From Nansenia antarctica (lineage: Eukaryota > Chordata > Actinopteri > Argentiniformes > Microstomatidae): a stretch of 64,000 nucleotides of DNA. Numbering within the stretch: position 1 is the stretch's first letter; the number at the start of each line of letters is the position of its first letter. Shown here one piece after another: positions 54,165 to 64,000 of the stretch. The notes beneath the pieces were generated by a model that made no database searches, was not told where the DNA came from, and saw only the letters and a program-made list of their open reading frames with translations. The position numbers and the translations under genes are program-made. The stretch is from NCBI GenBank assembly GCA_963989245.1, contig OZ022340.1:41705076-41769075 (forward strand), read 5' to 3'.

Positions 54165-54760
54165 CACATTGCCCAGCGGCCCACTCCACACAACTCAGAT
54201 CTTCAACAACAACCAGTGTTGCCTGCGCTCCCCCCCACAACTCCTCACTGCTCCCAGCCCCCACCTTCGTTGACCCCCCCTGGAGGGAACAGGAACTCTG
54301 CATGGGCTGGGGTCTGTCTTTGGAGGAGGGTGGCCTCCAAATAGGATGCCTCTGGAGAAGAGTCTGGCGGTTCGTGCTGTAAGAGCTACATTTCTGCTGT
54401 AGAGGGTGATATTGATTTTGTTGATTTTTTATTTTTTTTGCAATGCCCTCCTTCACTTGTCTGTTGCCAATGAGGACGAGGCCAAATGTGTGGGTGGCGA
54501 GATAGACGGACTTGATCTGGACTTGGTCTGAGCCAGGCCTTCTGTCCCAGGCCCTGGTGAACGGGCCAGGCTGGGACTCAGCACTTTCCAACTCGATTTT
54601 GAGTTTTGAGAAAAATGTCTGCTTTTATTGATCTTGCCTTCAGTTTTAAATCTCCAAAGGAGACAGACTTTCAACTTAAACTTTTTCATATCATTCCATT
54701 CTGAAACAGAAGAACCCATGCTTGATTAATAAATAAACTGTTGTTTTATATTTAAAAAAC
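54165..54760 (+). other. xpo6: xpo6 3' untranslated region
   Basis: Roughly 590 bases after the stop, without recognisable transposon sequence, ending shortly after overlapping AATAAA signals. The exact cleavage site is not visible from sequence. Confidence 0.7.
54728..54737 (+). promoter_or_regulatory. Poly(A) signal of xpo6
   Basis: Two overlapping AATAAA hexamers (54728-54733 and 54732-54737), followed by a T/GT-rich stretch (ctgttgttttat) suited to a downstream element. Confidence 0.75.
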
Positions 54761-55495
54761 CTCATGTGTCTGTTTTTGTTTTTATGCCAGATGTTCTAGA
54801 CATAATTATTGTTTAAACGTGGTATTCTTTTATGTTTCACTGTAGAACTGTGAAGTACATTAGAAAAGATCAAAGAGTGCTGTACCCTGGTCTGTGAATC
54901 ATTCACAGCAGCAAGTATTTAACACTCAGCTAGAGATCAGAGCACAGATAGACTACATACTGTAGGTGTTTATGGATGCAATCTATTAATCATGTGTCCT
55001 CAAACTGCAAAACTAAATACCAGCAGTCCTGCTCCAGAAAGGACCAGTACTTGGTCCCGTCTCCTGTGTGTTATACCTGGTAAATATCAGGAAATGATGT
55101 GTTTAAATCTCTTTTCTGGACTTTGATTTGAAAAATTCAACATAATTGGTAGCTTCAGTACCTGGCACCAAATGGTGCCTAGTGCTTGATTTATCAACCA
55201 AAGAATGTGTCACTGATATACAGTATGCTATCAGTGCGTGAATACCTGGTCATTTCTTTACCATAAAATAAAGTCATACAAAAATGTGTGCCTCAAAATA
55301 AAATGTAATTGAATTACAGAAACTTTTTACCTGGCCCCAATCATTTTGCCAATCAAAAAATAAAAGTAATAATGAAAAAAAAGAGGGCAACTTATGTAGG
55401 TGACTGGTGCCATCTTGGCAAACAATACAGGCTACAGTCACTTCACCAACGTTATCATCTATTAAATGAGGAAACTAAACTAAAACGTCCTCCTC
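54761..55495. other. Intergenic, no gene
   Basis: Downstream of the xpo6 poly(A) signal. No coding or clear repeat structure seen. Confidence 0.5.
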
Positions 55496-55690
55496 CTTGA
55501 CTCCTTTTTGCCTCTGTGGATGCGGCAGTCGTGCTGCCCGGTCACGTCTCTTCACTATACTGGCTCCCCGCTGGTGGAATGAGCTTCCCACTGCTGTCAG
55601 AACTGCAGAATCACTACCCATCTTCCACCGTAGACTGAATACCCATCTGTTCAGGCTACACCTTAACTGTCCCTCCTGAGACATCTACTA
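55496..55690 (+). pseudogene. LINE ORF2 C-terminal scrap
   Basis: Encodes GSRAARSRLFTILAPRWWNE and LPTAVRTAESLPIFHRRLNT, the C-terminal part shared by fish CR1/L2-type LINEs (compare [11 protein letters not shown] at 27500). Extremely 5' truncated. Confidence 0.65.
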
Positions 55691-55934
55691 AGGAAGTCTT
55701 CCAAAATGTGACGTGACCTGCATATGCAAATGCAAGTCAATCTAACCAAAAAAATACACTACCGTTCAAAAGTTTCGGGTCACCCAGACAATTTCATGTT
55801 TTCCATGAAAACTCACACTTTTATTTATCAAATGAGTTGCAAAATGAATAGAAAATATAGTCAAGACATTGACAAGGTTAGAAATAATGATTTTTATTTG
55901 AAATAATAATTTTGTCCTTCAAACTTTGCTTTTG

Positions 55935-56830
55935 TCAAAGAATGCTCCTTTTGCAGCAATTACAGCATTGCAGACCTTTGGCATTCTAGCTGTTAATTTG
56001 TTGAGGTAATCTGAAGAAATTTCACCCCACGCGAAATTTCACCCCACGCTTCCTGAAGCACCTCCCACAGGTTGGATTCGCTTGATGGGCACTTCTTGCG
56101 TACCATACAGTCAAGCTGCTCCCACAACAGCTCAATGGGGTTGAGATCTGGTGATTCCGCTGGCCACTCCATTACAGACAGAATACTAGCTGCCTGCTTC
56201 TTTCCTAAATAGTTCTTGCATAATTTGGAGGTGTGCTTTGGGTCATTGTCCTGTTGTAGGAGAAAATTGGCTCCAATCAAGCGCTGTCCACAGGGTATGG
56301 CATGGCGTTGCAAAATTGAGTGATCGCCTTCCTTATTCAAAATCCCTTTTACCTTGTACAAATCTCCCACGTTACCAGCACCAAAGTAGCCCCAGACCAT
56401 CACATTACCTCCACCATGCTTGACAGATGGCGTCAGGCACTCTTCCAGCATCTTTTCACTTGTTCTGCGTCTCACAAATGTTCTTCTGTGTGATCCAAAC
56501 ACCTCAAACTTCGATTTGTCTGTCCATAACACTTTTTTCCAATCTTCCTCTGTCCAATGTCTGTGTTCTTTTGCCCATATTAATATTTTCCTTTTATTGG
56601 CCAGTTTCAGATATGGCTTTTTCTTTGCCACTCTGCCTAGAAGGCCAACATCCCGGAGTCGCCTCTTCACTGTAGACGTTGACACTGGCGTTTTGCGGGT
56701 ACCATTTAATGAAGCTGCCAAGCTGTGAGCCGTCTATTTCTCAAACTAGAGACTCTAATGTACTTCTTGCTCAGTTGTGCACCGGGGCCTCCCACTTCTC
56801 TTTCTACTCTGGTTAGAGCCTGTTTGTGCT
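55935..56830 (-). pseudogene. Tc1 transposase, nearly complete but frameshifted
   Basis: The open core at 55993-56721 has VSTSTVKRRLRDVGLLGRVA (second helix-turn-helix), KVLWTDKSKFEVFGSHRRTF (first Asp), NVMVWGYFG, FLLQQDNDPKHTSKLC (second Asp) and SPDLNPIELLWEQLD (Glu), so the DDE triad is present. The C-terminus is lost by a 17-bp tandem duplication (aaatttcaccccacgcg, about 56017-56050). The N-terminal part (RVERKEVGGPG region near 56790) is out of frame. The family length is about 340 residues. Not active as it stands. Confidence 0.88.
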
Positions 56831-57299
56831 GTTCTTTGAAGGGAGTAGTACACACTGTTGTAGGAAATGTTCAGTTTCTTGACAACTTCTCACATGGAAT
56901 AGCCTTAATTTCTAAGAACAAGAATAGACTGTCGAGTTTCATATGAAAGTTCTCTTTTTCTGGCCATTTTGAGAGTATAATCGAACCCACAAATGAACCC
57001 ACAAATGTGATACTCAACTAGCTCAAAGGAAGGCCATTTGTATAGCTTCTCTAACCAGCAAAACCATTTTCAGCTGTGCTAACGTAATTGCACAAGGGTT
57101 TTCAAGGTTTTTCTAATCATCCATTAGCTTTTTAACGCGATTAGCAAACACAATGTACCATTAGAACACTGGTTGTTGGAAATGGGCCTCTATACACCTA
57201 TGTAGATATTCCATTAAAAACCAGATGTTTGCAGCTAGAATAGTCATTTTCCACATTAACAGTGTATAGAGTGTATTTCTGATTAATTTAATGTTATCA

Positions 57300-58523
57300 T
57301 CACTCTATATGTGCATGGATCAAGGACTTCCTGTCCGACCGCCCCCAGAGGGTGCGGGTGGGCTCCCACACCTCCACAGCCCTCAGACTCAGCACTGGGT
57401 CCCCCCAGGGCTGCGTGCTAAGCCCCATCCTCTACAACCTCTACACCTACGACTTCACCCCCGTCCACCCCAGCAACTCCATCGTAAAGTTTGCAGACGA
57501 CACCACCGTGGTGGGCTGCATCTCGGGGGGGGACAAGGTGGCGTACAGGGATGAGGTAGAGCAGCTGAGCAAGCTGTGCAAGGCTAACAACCTGCTGCTG
57601 AACAAGTCAAAGACCCAGGAAATCATCGTGGACTTCAGGAGGAAAAAATCTGAGATCCAGCCCCTGCTCATCGACGGAGAGAGCGTGGAGAGAGTCTCAA
57701 CCCTCCGATTCCTGGGGGTGCACATACAGGATGACCTGTCCTGGAAGAACAACACAGCAGCCACCATCAAGAAGGCACAACAGCGGCTCTACTTCCTGAG
57801 AGTCCTCAGGAAGGAACACAACAAGCAGGAGATACTGGTGGCCTTCTACCGCGGCGTAGTGGAGAGCATCCTCACCTACGGCATCTGCAACTGGTTCTCC
57901 AGCTGCACAACCGCGGAGAGAAATGCGCTACAGAGAGTCGTGAGAACAGCCCAGAAGATCACCGGCGCCCCCCTCCCCTCTCTGGAAGAGCTGTACAACA
58001 CACGCTGTCTCAGGAAGGCCTCCAAGATCTCCAGAGACCCAACCCACCCTGGGTACGAACACTTTGCCCGGCTGCCCTCGAAAAGGCGGTACAGGACCAT
58101 GGCCGCAAGGACAAACAAACTGAAGCACAGCTTCTACCCCAGGGCCATCCAGGCCCTGAACACAGCAAAGACCTAGGTTCTGGGCCCTGGACAGTCTGGA
58201 CGGATTGATGGCAGCTGCTGGATTGAAAAAATCAGGTGTAGTGCTGAGGCACAAATGTGTACATTTCAAGCCTGCAAACTGCGACACTTTAAATGAATGT
58301 GCAATAACACTATGTGCAATATGACAACCCTAGTCGTCTTATCTGTACAGTATAGTATAGTGGATAGTGTACATAGCCTTTATTTATGTAAACCAGCTCC
58401 TTTCCCTTCATGTTTTTTTACTTTTTTTTTCTTTCCTAGCACCAGGGGAGCCACCCCTCCCAAATGTCGTTGTTTGGTACCTGTACTATAGCAATGACAA
58501 TAAAGACCATTCATTCATTCATT
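57300..58523 (+). mobile_element. 5'-truncated LINE inside the Tc1
   Basis: Same family as 16402-19063. It begins inside the RT domain at actctatatgtgcatggatc and ends with the family tail gacaataaagaccattcatt plus CATT repeats. Confidence 0.9.
57352..58176 (+). pseudogene. LINE reverse transcriptase C-terminal part
   Basis: Open from [20 protein letters not shown] through [17 protein letters not shown] (catalytic FADD), [20 protein letters not shown] and [17 protein letters not shown] to the C-terminus ALNTAKT. Closely related to the protein at 16750-19050. The upstream endonuclease and RT fingers are missing through 5' truncation. Confidence 0.88.
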
Positions 58524-58654
58524 TAAAAAAACACTGCTTTTCTTTAAAAAATAAGGACATTTCTAAGTGACCCCAAACTTTTGAACGGTAGTGTATATAT
58601 TTTGACCACCATTGAACAACTGAGGGGTCAATTCTTAACCTAGAGACTTGAAAC

Positions 58655-58870
58655 AGGGAGGCTGTTGCTCAAGAGGTAGAGCCGACGTCTAATTATCGCA
58701 GGGTTGGCAGTTCGGCGGTTCAGTCTCCGGCTGTCCATTTGTTGAGGTGTCCTTGGGCAAGACATTGAACCCCAAATTGCTCCCAATGAGCGAGTAGGCG
58801 CCTTGCATGGTAACTTGCCGCCATTGGTGTGTGAATGTGTGTGTGAATGGGTGAATGAGAGGCCATTTTG
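58655..58870 (+). mobile_element. tRNA-derived SINE
   Basis: The head aggctgttgctcaagaggta gagc and the B-box region ggcggttcagtctcc resemble the SINE at 53806. It ends gtgtgtgaatgggtgaatga. Confidence 0.75.
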
Positions 58871-59690
58871 AAACGCCTCTTGGTGATGCCGGCATGTTTT
58901 GCGCATGCACTGACAGTTGCGCATTGCAAAAACGTGTGCGTCATGATAACATCAAACTCTGAAACTTAAGCAACAAGGAGTCAACAATAAGCAAAAAGGA
59001 GTCATGGTGGAGTATTGGAAGAAATGGTCCAAAGTGTGGCTTCATTTCACAAAGAACATGTTTTGACGCAACATGGGATAAAATGACAGGAATGCCATGT
59101 TTTTGACACTCTACGCACGAATGCCACTCCTTCCCAAGCGAGCAACACGACCGTTACTGAGGCTAAATAACCTAGGCTAATAATATTAGCACTACGCAGA
59201 CAGGCATAGCAGATTCTTTCTTTGACTAAGAAAACCTAAATGATAACGAATGCTGTACAAATATTCTCCCATTTCATCCATTTTATTAGCTGACCCTGCT
59301 CTCTGGTGGTGGCAGAAGAGAGACACACTGCCCCTGTTGTCAGATCTTGGCCAAAGATGTTTGTGTGTTTAGGCGTCCTCAACCCCATCTGAGAGGGCCA
59401 GAGAGATCTAGGATCCTCCCAGAGAAAGCAGACATGCACATTTTTCTGTAGAAGAATTGTTGAGTTTATCAGTTTTATTTGTTTTCAAAGTTATATATGT
59501 GTTTAACCATTTAGCACAACAGTAACATATTTAGAGAAACAACCATTTATCATTGCTTTCACACAAAAGGCAAAAGCACCTTAATTAACATAACACCAGT
59601 GGCACAAGTTCACTGAATCTTTGGGAGTAAGCTGTAGTAACTGTCTCCCCCTTGTATGATTAAAGGCTGTTTAAAATGCAGATAGCTTTG
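58871..59690. other. Intergenic with hAT finger scrap
   Basis: 59008-59055 reads [15 protein letters not shown], like the first half of a BED finger (compare SKVWLHFTR at 29420), followed by stops. Nothing else recognised. Confidence 0.4.
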
Positions 59691-60433
59691 TATAGGGCTG
59701 TCAAACAATTAATACATGTAATTGAGTTAATCCCATGGTTTGCTGCGATTAATCTGAACTGTCAAATGTAGCCCTAAAATATGTTTTCATCAGATGTTTT
59801 TGTCAACATCTTCTCAGCTAATAACAATTCAGCCAGGGGGGTATTCCAAGAAGGCCGATTAAATCAGATCCGGGTTTAGTTATTCTTATCGCCGATAATT
59901 TCAGCTCACTTCCGTTCCATGAATGTGGCTCAAATAATTCGCTGCTTGGTTGCTATGCAACCAATCCTTCAAAACAAACCTGGTAGCGACCAGGTTTACA
60001 GGCTGGTTTAGGTAATACGTGTGTCAAAAATGTCTCACAGGCGGAAACTAAATCCCGAACGATAGTTCCGTCAAGTGTCTTTTAGGAAATATTAGTTCCC
60101 ACTTTTTACGAGATAGATAGTTTGATTGTGTGATAGATAATTTTATATTTTGAAAGTGTGATAGATACATAGATAAATAAAAAAGTGTAAAAAAATAGGT
60201 ATGTCTATCAACTTGCATCAACGATGTCACAATGGTGTGTTTGGCGCAGGGGTTAAGGCAGCCGAATGTTGCTGGTTTGATACTTGATTTAATTTAATGT
60301 TGTTGTTTTTTTTACATTTAACCGAAGGCTTCATGCAAATCGATTTACAATGTATATCTGTCTAAGTGAATCATCTATCCATCAGTAATCATAAGAAAAA
60401 AAGATCTATGCCAAATCCAGGGTCCAGTTAGAA
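59690..60433. other. Intergenic transposon ends
   Basis: 59693-59760 (tagggctgtcaaacaattaa) is a typical hAT end without its partner. 59833 (caggggggtattccaagaag) looks like the start of another DNA transposon. 60236-60290 has a weak tRNA-like phrase (ggcgcaggggttaaggcagc). Confidence 0.4.
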
Positions 60434-61726
60434 CAGTGGTTCTCAACCTTTTTGGGGCCAGCGCCCCCCTGTCCATTATCCAGGCCTCTTACCGCCCCCC
60501 CATCAAAAAAAGTAGGCTTATTTTCTTCCCTAAATATTAATGTTGACTAATATTCTGTGTTATATAATTTAAAAAGCATGTCACTGAATGCCAAATAATA
60601 GATTGGATTTAACTGGGCAGTTGGAATATCATTATCATTAGTTTACCAGAGAGCAGAAAAGCCATGTGAATGTGAATAAAAATGCTGTTTCTGAGTGTTA
60701 AACAAACTCAGACAACATCAGAGAATACAAACAGACTGCTACGGAACAGCAGCAATTTCACACATGTCCGATGCAGAACAAACAGTAGGCTGCAGAACTG
60801 TACATTACAACTAACATTGTTAGTTTTTTTTAAGTGTGCTGGTGTTGCATTTCTCCAAATTGCTGTTTTATGATGCTAATATTTATTCATTTTTGATTGG
60901 ACTTTGGGGGGGGGGGGTGGTGGTGGTGTCACAATATGGCGGCAAACGCTAGGGGGCTATTATTTTAATATTTTATTTAGTATTCTATGGTATTATTTTC
61001 ATAAACTGACCACTTCGAATTTCTCATATCAAAACATATCAAAACATAACAAAGTTCCAAAGTTCAGAGCTCTGCGCTCTGGGAGCGCTCAGAGATGGGC
61101 GCTCTGACTGAAAACACGGTTTTGTCCGAGCGAACTGACCGTTTGTGCATTTACGAACGTACCCGTAATAACACTGATGACAGCTGATCAATACAAAAGA
61201 CGCTGCAGCTGATGCGTTCGTTTCCAGGACATCACAAGAGGAGCAACATATCACAAAAAAGCGATCGTATTTTAGTTTGCAAACACATCGCAATGCTAAC
61301 CTCAGAATGGCACTAGGGATAACATCCACAACAACACTTAACAGTAATACATTTATGTAATATACTGTAATGAACCTGCGAGGGGAGGGGACATTCGTAG
61401 CTGATTTCTCTAGGTTCGATTATTGGTAAGCGACAGAGAACATTCAGGACTGGTTTATTACGATCGCTTTTTTGAGATAGGTTGTTCCTGCTGTGATGTT
61501 CTGGTATGGTGGTATGGTATTAGCACTCATTTTAACTAAATTAAATAAGCTGTATTGAACGAAGCGAACGCAACAATTACAATGAGCCTACATACTGAAA
61601 CATATGTCACTCAAGCATAGCCTACAAGGAAAACACTCATAGAAGTTGGGCATTGGTCAACATGATGTTACAGATGGGATGAACGGGGGTTCTTTCTATC
61701 GTAGCATAGTATTGCAATTTCTGCAG

Positions 61727-62812
61727 ACAGTGGCGGCTGGCCGATAGAGGGCGCTGGGGCGCCGCCCCCACCTTCACTTCCTAGTTCCCCACCTTCACTT
61801 CCTAGTTGCGATTTGTAAACGTTTTTTTAAAAAATAAACATTGTTTATTCACAAAATGCGGCTGATATTCTGTCGGCGCCTATCACCATTAATTAAAAAT
61901 CCTCCAATACAATAAACATTTTTATCTGTGTGTGTGTAAAATTCACTGTTAAAATACATAGGGGGAGGAGTCGGGGCGCCGGTCAATGCAAGTCTATGCC
62001 AGGCCGAATACTTTTCGCTTACACGTGAGCTGTAGCAGCGCTCCAATTGGCTGTCTCTATTTCTTGGCCGGTGCGCAAAAATGTGCGTCCTGAATATCCA
62101 GTTGTATTGCAGACAATGCATTATGCTGAGGACTTCCGACTTCCGGTTTTCCGGACTTCCGGGCTTCCGGAGTATTTTAAATGAACATTCGTAATGTCTG
62201 TCTCTGATGTTCATGGTCAATTAAATCAGCCTATTTTGTGCAACTAATAATGTTCCCGCTAATGGGTTAACCGAGCAGCCTCGCACCTAACGTGGGGGCA
62301 AAAATAATCTATTGCCTCTAAAATCACCACGAATAGAACGGCGGAGGTACGGGTAAACACGGCTCATGTTCTGTCATCAAAGGTAAGAGTTTGTTTTCTT
62401 TAACTCAACTGATGCATTACCTTGCTGTTGTTGTTTACCGAATGCTCCATCTGACTGTCACACTGTGATTGTACTTGTGTAAACAGTAACACAGACGGGG
62501 TGAATTTCATGAATGAAAGTGAAAGTTCTGTCACAAAACGCTGTTACGTATCCTCACACACCCTCCTAAATTTCGTTGTATGGTACCTGTACTATAGCAA
62601 TGACAATAAAGACCATTCATTCATTCATCATTCAAGTGGGTATTGCGTGGGTAAAGTGAAATTACGTCTTTGTTTTGAGCGCACGTGCACGCGGAAAAAA
62701 AAATCTTGCACGCGAAAAAAAATTCGCAGGACCCCCCCCGCCACTAATGTGAAAAATCCTGGAGGAAACACTGCTGTGCCCCACCCAAACTTTTTAGCAC
62801 CAGCCACCACTG
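61727..62812. mobile_element. hAT-like element nested in the 60434 hAT
   Basis: Ends acagtggcggctggccg and accagccaccactg are inverted. The flanks ttctgcag and ttctgcac differ at one base of eight. It contains a LINE 3' tail at 62577-62634. Confidence 0.72.
62577..62640 (+). mobile_element. LINE 3' tail fragment
   Basis: The stretch ggtacctgtactatagcaat gacaataaagaccattcatt is identical in order to 58479-58520. Only the last 60 or so bases of the LINE are present. Confidence 0.82.
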
Positions 62813-63402
62813 TTCTGCACTGTACATGAACTGTCAAGATTCTTCTACAATGCAGCTTACCCAGACACATTGGAAACTATCAAAAGCTCTGCCTTTGCTA
62901 GCTGAGTTTTTAGCTTCATCTTCTTGATGACACTCTCACTTTTATTTTTTTGGGCGCTGAGCTACGTGTGTCTGCATCACAGAGCCCGGCCAAGTTCAGA
63001 GCGCTCAGAGATGGGCACGTGTAGGGCTCTACGGCGCACTGCAACCAAACTAGCAGCTTTTTAGAAAAGGCTTCCCGCTCAGCCAATCACATTTCTACAT
63101 GTCGTTCTATCAACCAATAGCAGCGGCCGTGGCTCGCATTAGGGCGGGACAGGCAGCCAGCAGGGTCGAACAGTCGACCGAAACACGGTTTGTCCGAGCG
63201 AACTGACCGTTCATCGTGTATCGACATTCAGCTATCGTGCATTTACGAATGTGCCCGTAATAACACAGCTGTTTTTCATGAGAAAAATACTTAATGCGCG
63301 AACGCCCCCCAAGAACACCTCAACGCCCCCCTTTTAAAAATATCTGTTCCAGCGCCCCCCGATGTTGTCTGAACGCCCCCGTTGAGAAACGATGAGTTAG
63401 AA

Positions 63403-63885
63403 GAACATTATTTACTAGTCAGAAACGAAAGGCTTCAAACACCATTGTAATCCTGTCAGTTCTTAGTTCTCGTAAATTAGCCCTCACCATCATTTTATAG
63501 CCTAGCCTACATACATTTTTAGATTAGATTCCACTTAATTGTTATAGAGTACAAGCATCAGACAACGAAATGCAGTAAAAAGTGTGTCAGAAGAGGGATT
63601 TGAACCACTGTCTTAAAACAACAAATGTATACTATGGCAGCGGTTAATACCGCTGCACCATCATGACAATATGACCAAAACTACACCACAGTAGTGAATA
63701 TTAATGTATTAAAATATGAACATAAAACCATTAGTAGGGGCTAGTATGACCTACGCATTTAATCGGTCAGCAATTTCTTGCCAAACCATTTCCCTCGCCT
63801 TGTTAATTGCGGCAGTATTGCACTATTTTACATCTTATTTTTCGTCTTCATAAAAATCAATAAGTAGGACCGCTGCACTGTCACG
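63403..63885. other. Intergenic with reversed tRNA-like scrap
   Basis: 63595-63665 (gatttgaaccactg...gcagcggttaataccgctgcacc) looks like a tRNA-like head in reverse with an intron-like gap, perhaps a SINE start. Not a confident RNA gene. Confidence 0.35.
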
Positions 63886-63887
63886 TT

Positions 63888-63970
63888 CAGTCTAGTATCT
63901 TCTTTAGTTCCAGTCTAGTATCTTCTTTAGTTCCAGTCTAGTATCTTCTTTAATTCCAGTCTAGTATATT
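63888..63970 (+). repeat. 23-bp tandem repeat
   Basis: Three and a half units of cagtctagtatcttctttag ttc at the window edge. Confidence 0.9.
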
Positions 63971-64000
63971 TTATCTTTTTGACAATCGGCTCTTCTGGGC

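Larger units (their letters stand above)
55757..58593 (-). mobile_element. Tc1 transposon with LINE inserted
   Basis: Ends CACTACCGTTCAAAAGTTTC and aaacttttgaacggtagtg are inverted, with TA at both edges (55755-55756, 58594-58595). It carries a minus-strand transposase and a LINE insertion at about 57300-58523. Confidence 0.92.
60434..63394. mobile_element. hAT element containing another hAT
   Basis: Ends CAGTGGTTCTCAACCTTTTT and cgttgagaaacgatg with a perfect 8-bp duplication agttagaa (60426-60433, 63395-63402). No transposase was found. Related stretches at about 61070-61176 and 62994-63270 (ttgtccgagcgaactgaccg) sit on either side of the inner element. Confidence 0.88.

Noticed and set aside
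54165..54719. Minus-strand open frames over the xpo6 3' UTR
   Set aside because: No recognisable domain, and they overlap the 3' UTR; likely chance.
63595..63665. Reversed tRNA gene with intron
   Set aside because: Arms do not pair convincingly and B-box spacing is off; more likely a SINE scrap.
721..64000. Endogenous retrovirus or LTR element
   Set aside because: No LTR pairs, gag/protease/integrase motifs or envelope sequence found; all reverse transcriptases are of the non-LTR type with no LTRs nearby.

Overview
This window is vertebrate nuclear DNA, almost certainly from a teleost fish. The evidence is an intron-rich host gene with GT-AG splicing, very abundant (CA)n/(TG)n microsatellites, and a typical fish mix of hAT, Tc1/mariner-like and piggyBac DNA transposons, CR1/L2-like LINEs and tRNA-headed SINEs. 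The species cannot be named from the sequence alone.

The only host gene recognised is xpo6 (exportin-6, the RanGTP-dependent nuclear exporter of profilin-actin), on the + strand. Seventeen coding exons between 2981 and 54164 join with matching codon phases into 759 complete codons plus the stop, about the C-terminal two thirds of the protein. The upstream exons are outside the window. A 3' UTR and poly(A) signal follow, to about 54750. After that no host gene is visible up to 64000.

Layout: 1-2980, upstream intron with transposon remnants. 3346-8185, a nested set (hAT containing piggyBac containing hAT containing a MITE). 9499-24759, exons 2-9, with two LINEs on the minus strand and a decayed Tc1-like element in the introns. 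24760-38018, a 13.3 kb intron holding a hAT, a nearly complete two-ORF LINE interrupted by another hAT, and an interrupted SINE. 38019-38473, exons 10-11. 38474-47276, an 8.8 kb intron with an 81-bp-arm hairpin and 4.7 kb of 18/14-bp satellite, itself interrupted by three hAT elements with perfect 8-bp target duplications. 47277-54164, exons 12-17. 54760-64000, intergenic repeats, including a Tc1 with a LINE inside and a hAT with another hAT inside.

The most unusual signal is at two exon-intron borders of xpo6. The 3' end of exon 8 and the 3' end of exon 13, each with its 5' splice site and adjacent CA-rich start of the intron, have been tandemly multiplied in place. The result is about six extra donor-bearing units after exon 8 and twelve after exon 13. 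The exon 8 array is open and every unit is a multiple of three long. In the exon 13 array, any downstream donor would bring in a stop codon. Both exons also have a TG-rich tract just upstream of the acceptor, complementary to the CA repeats downstream.
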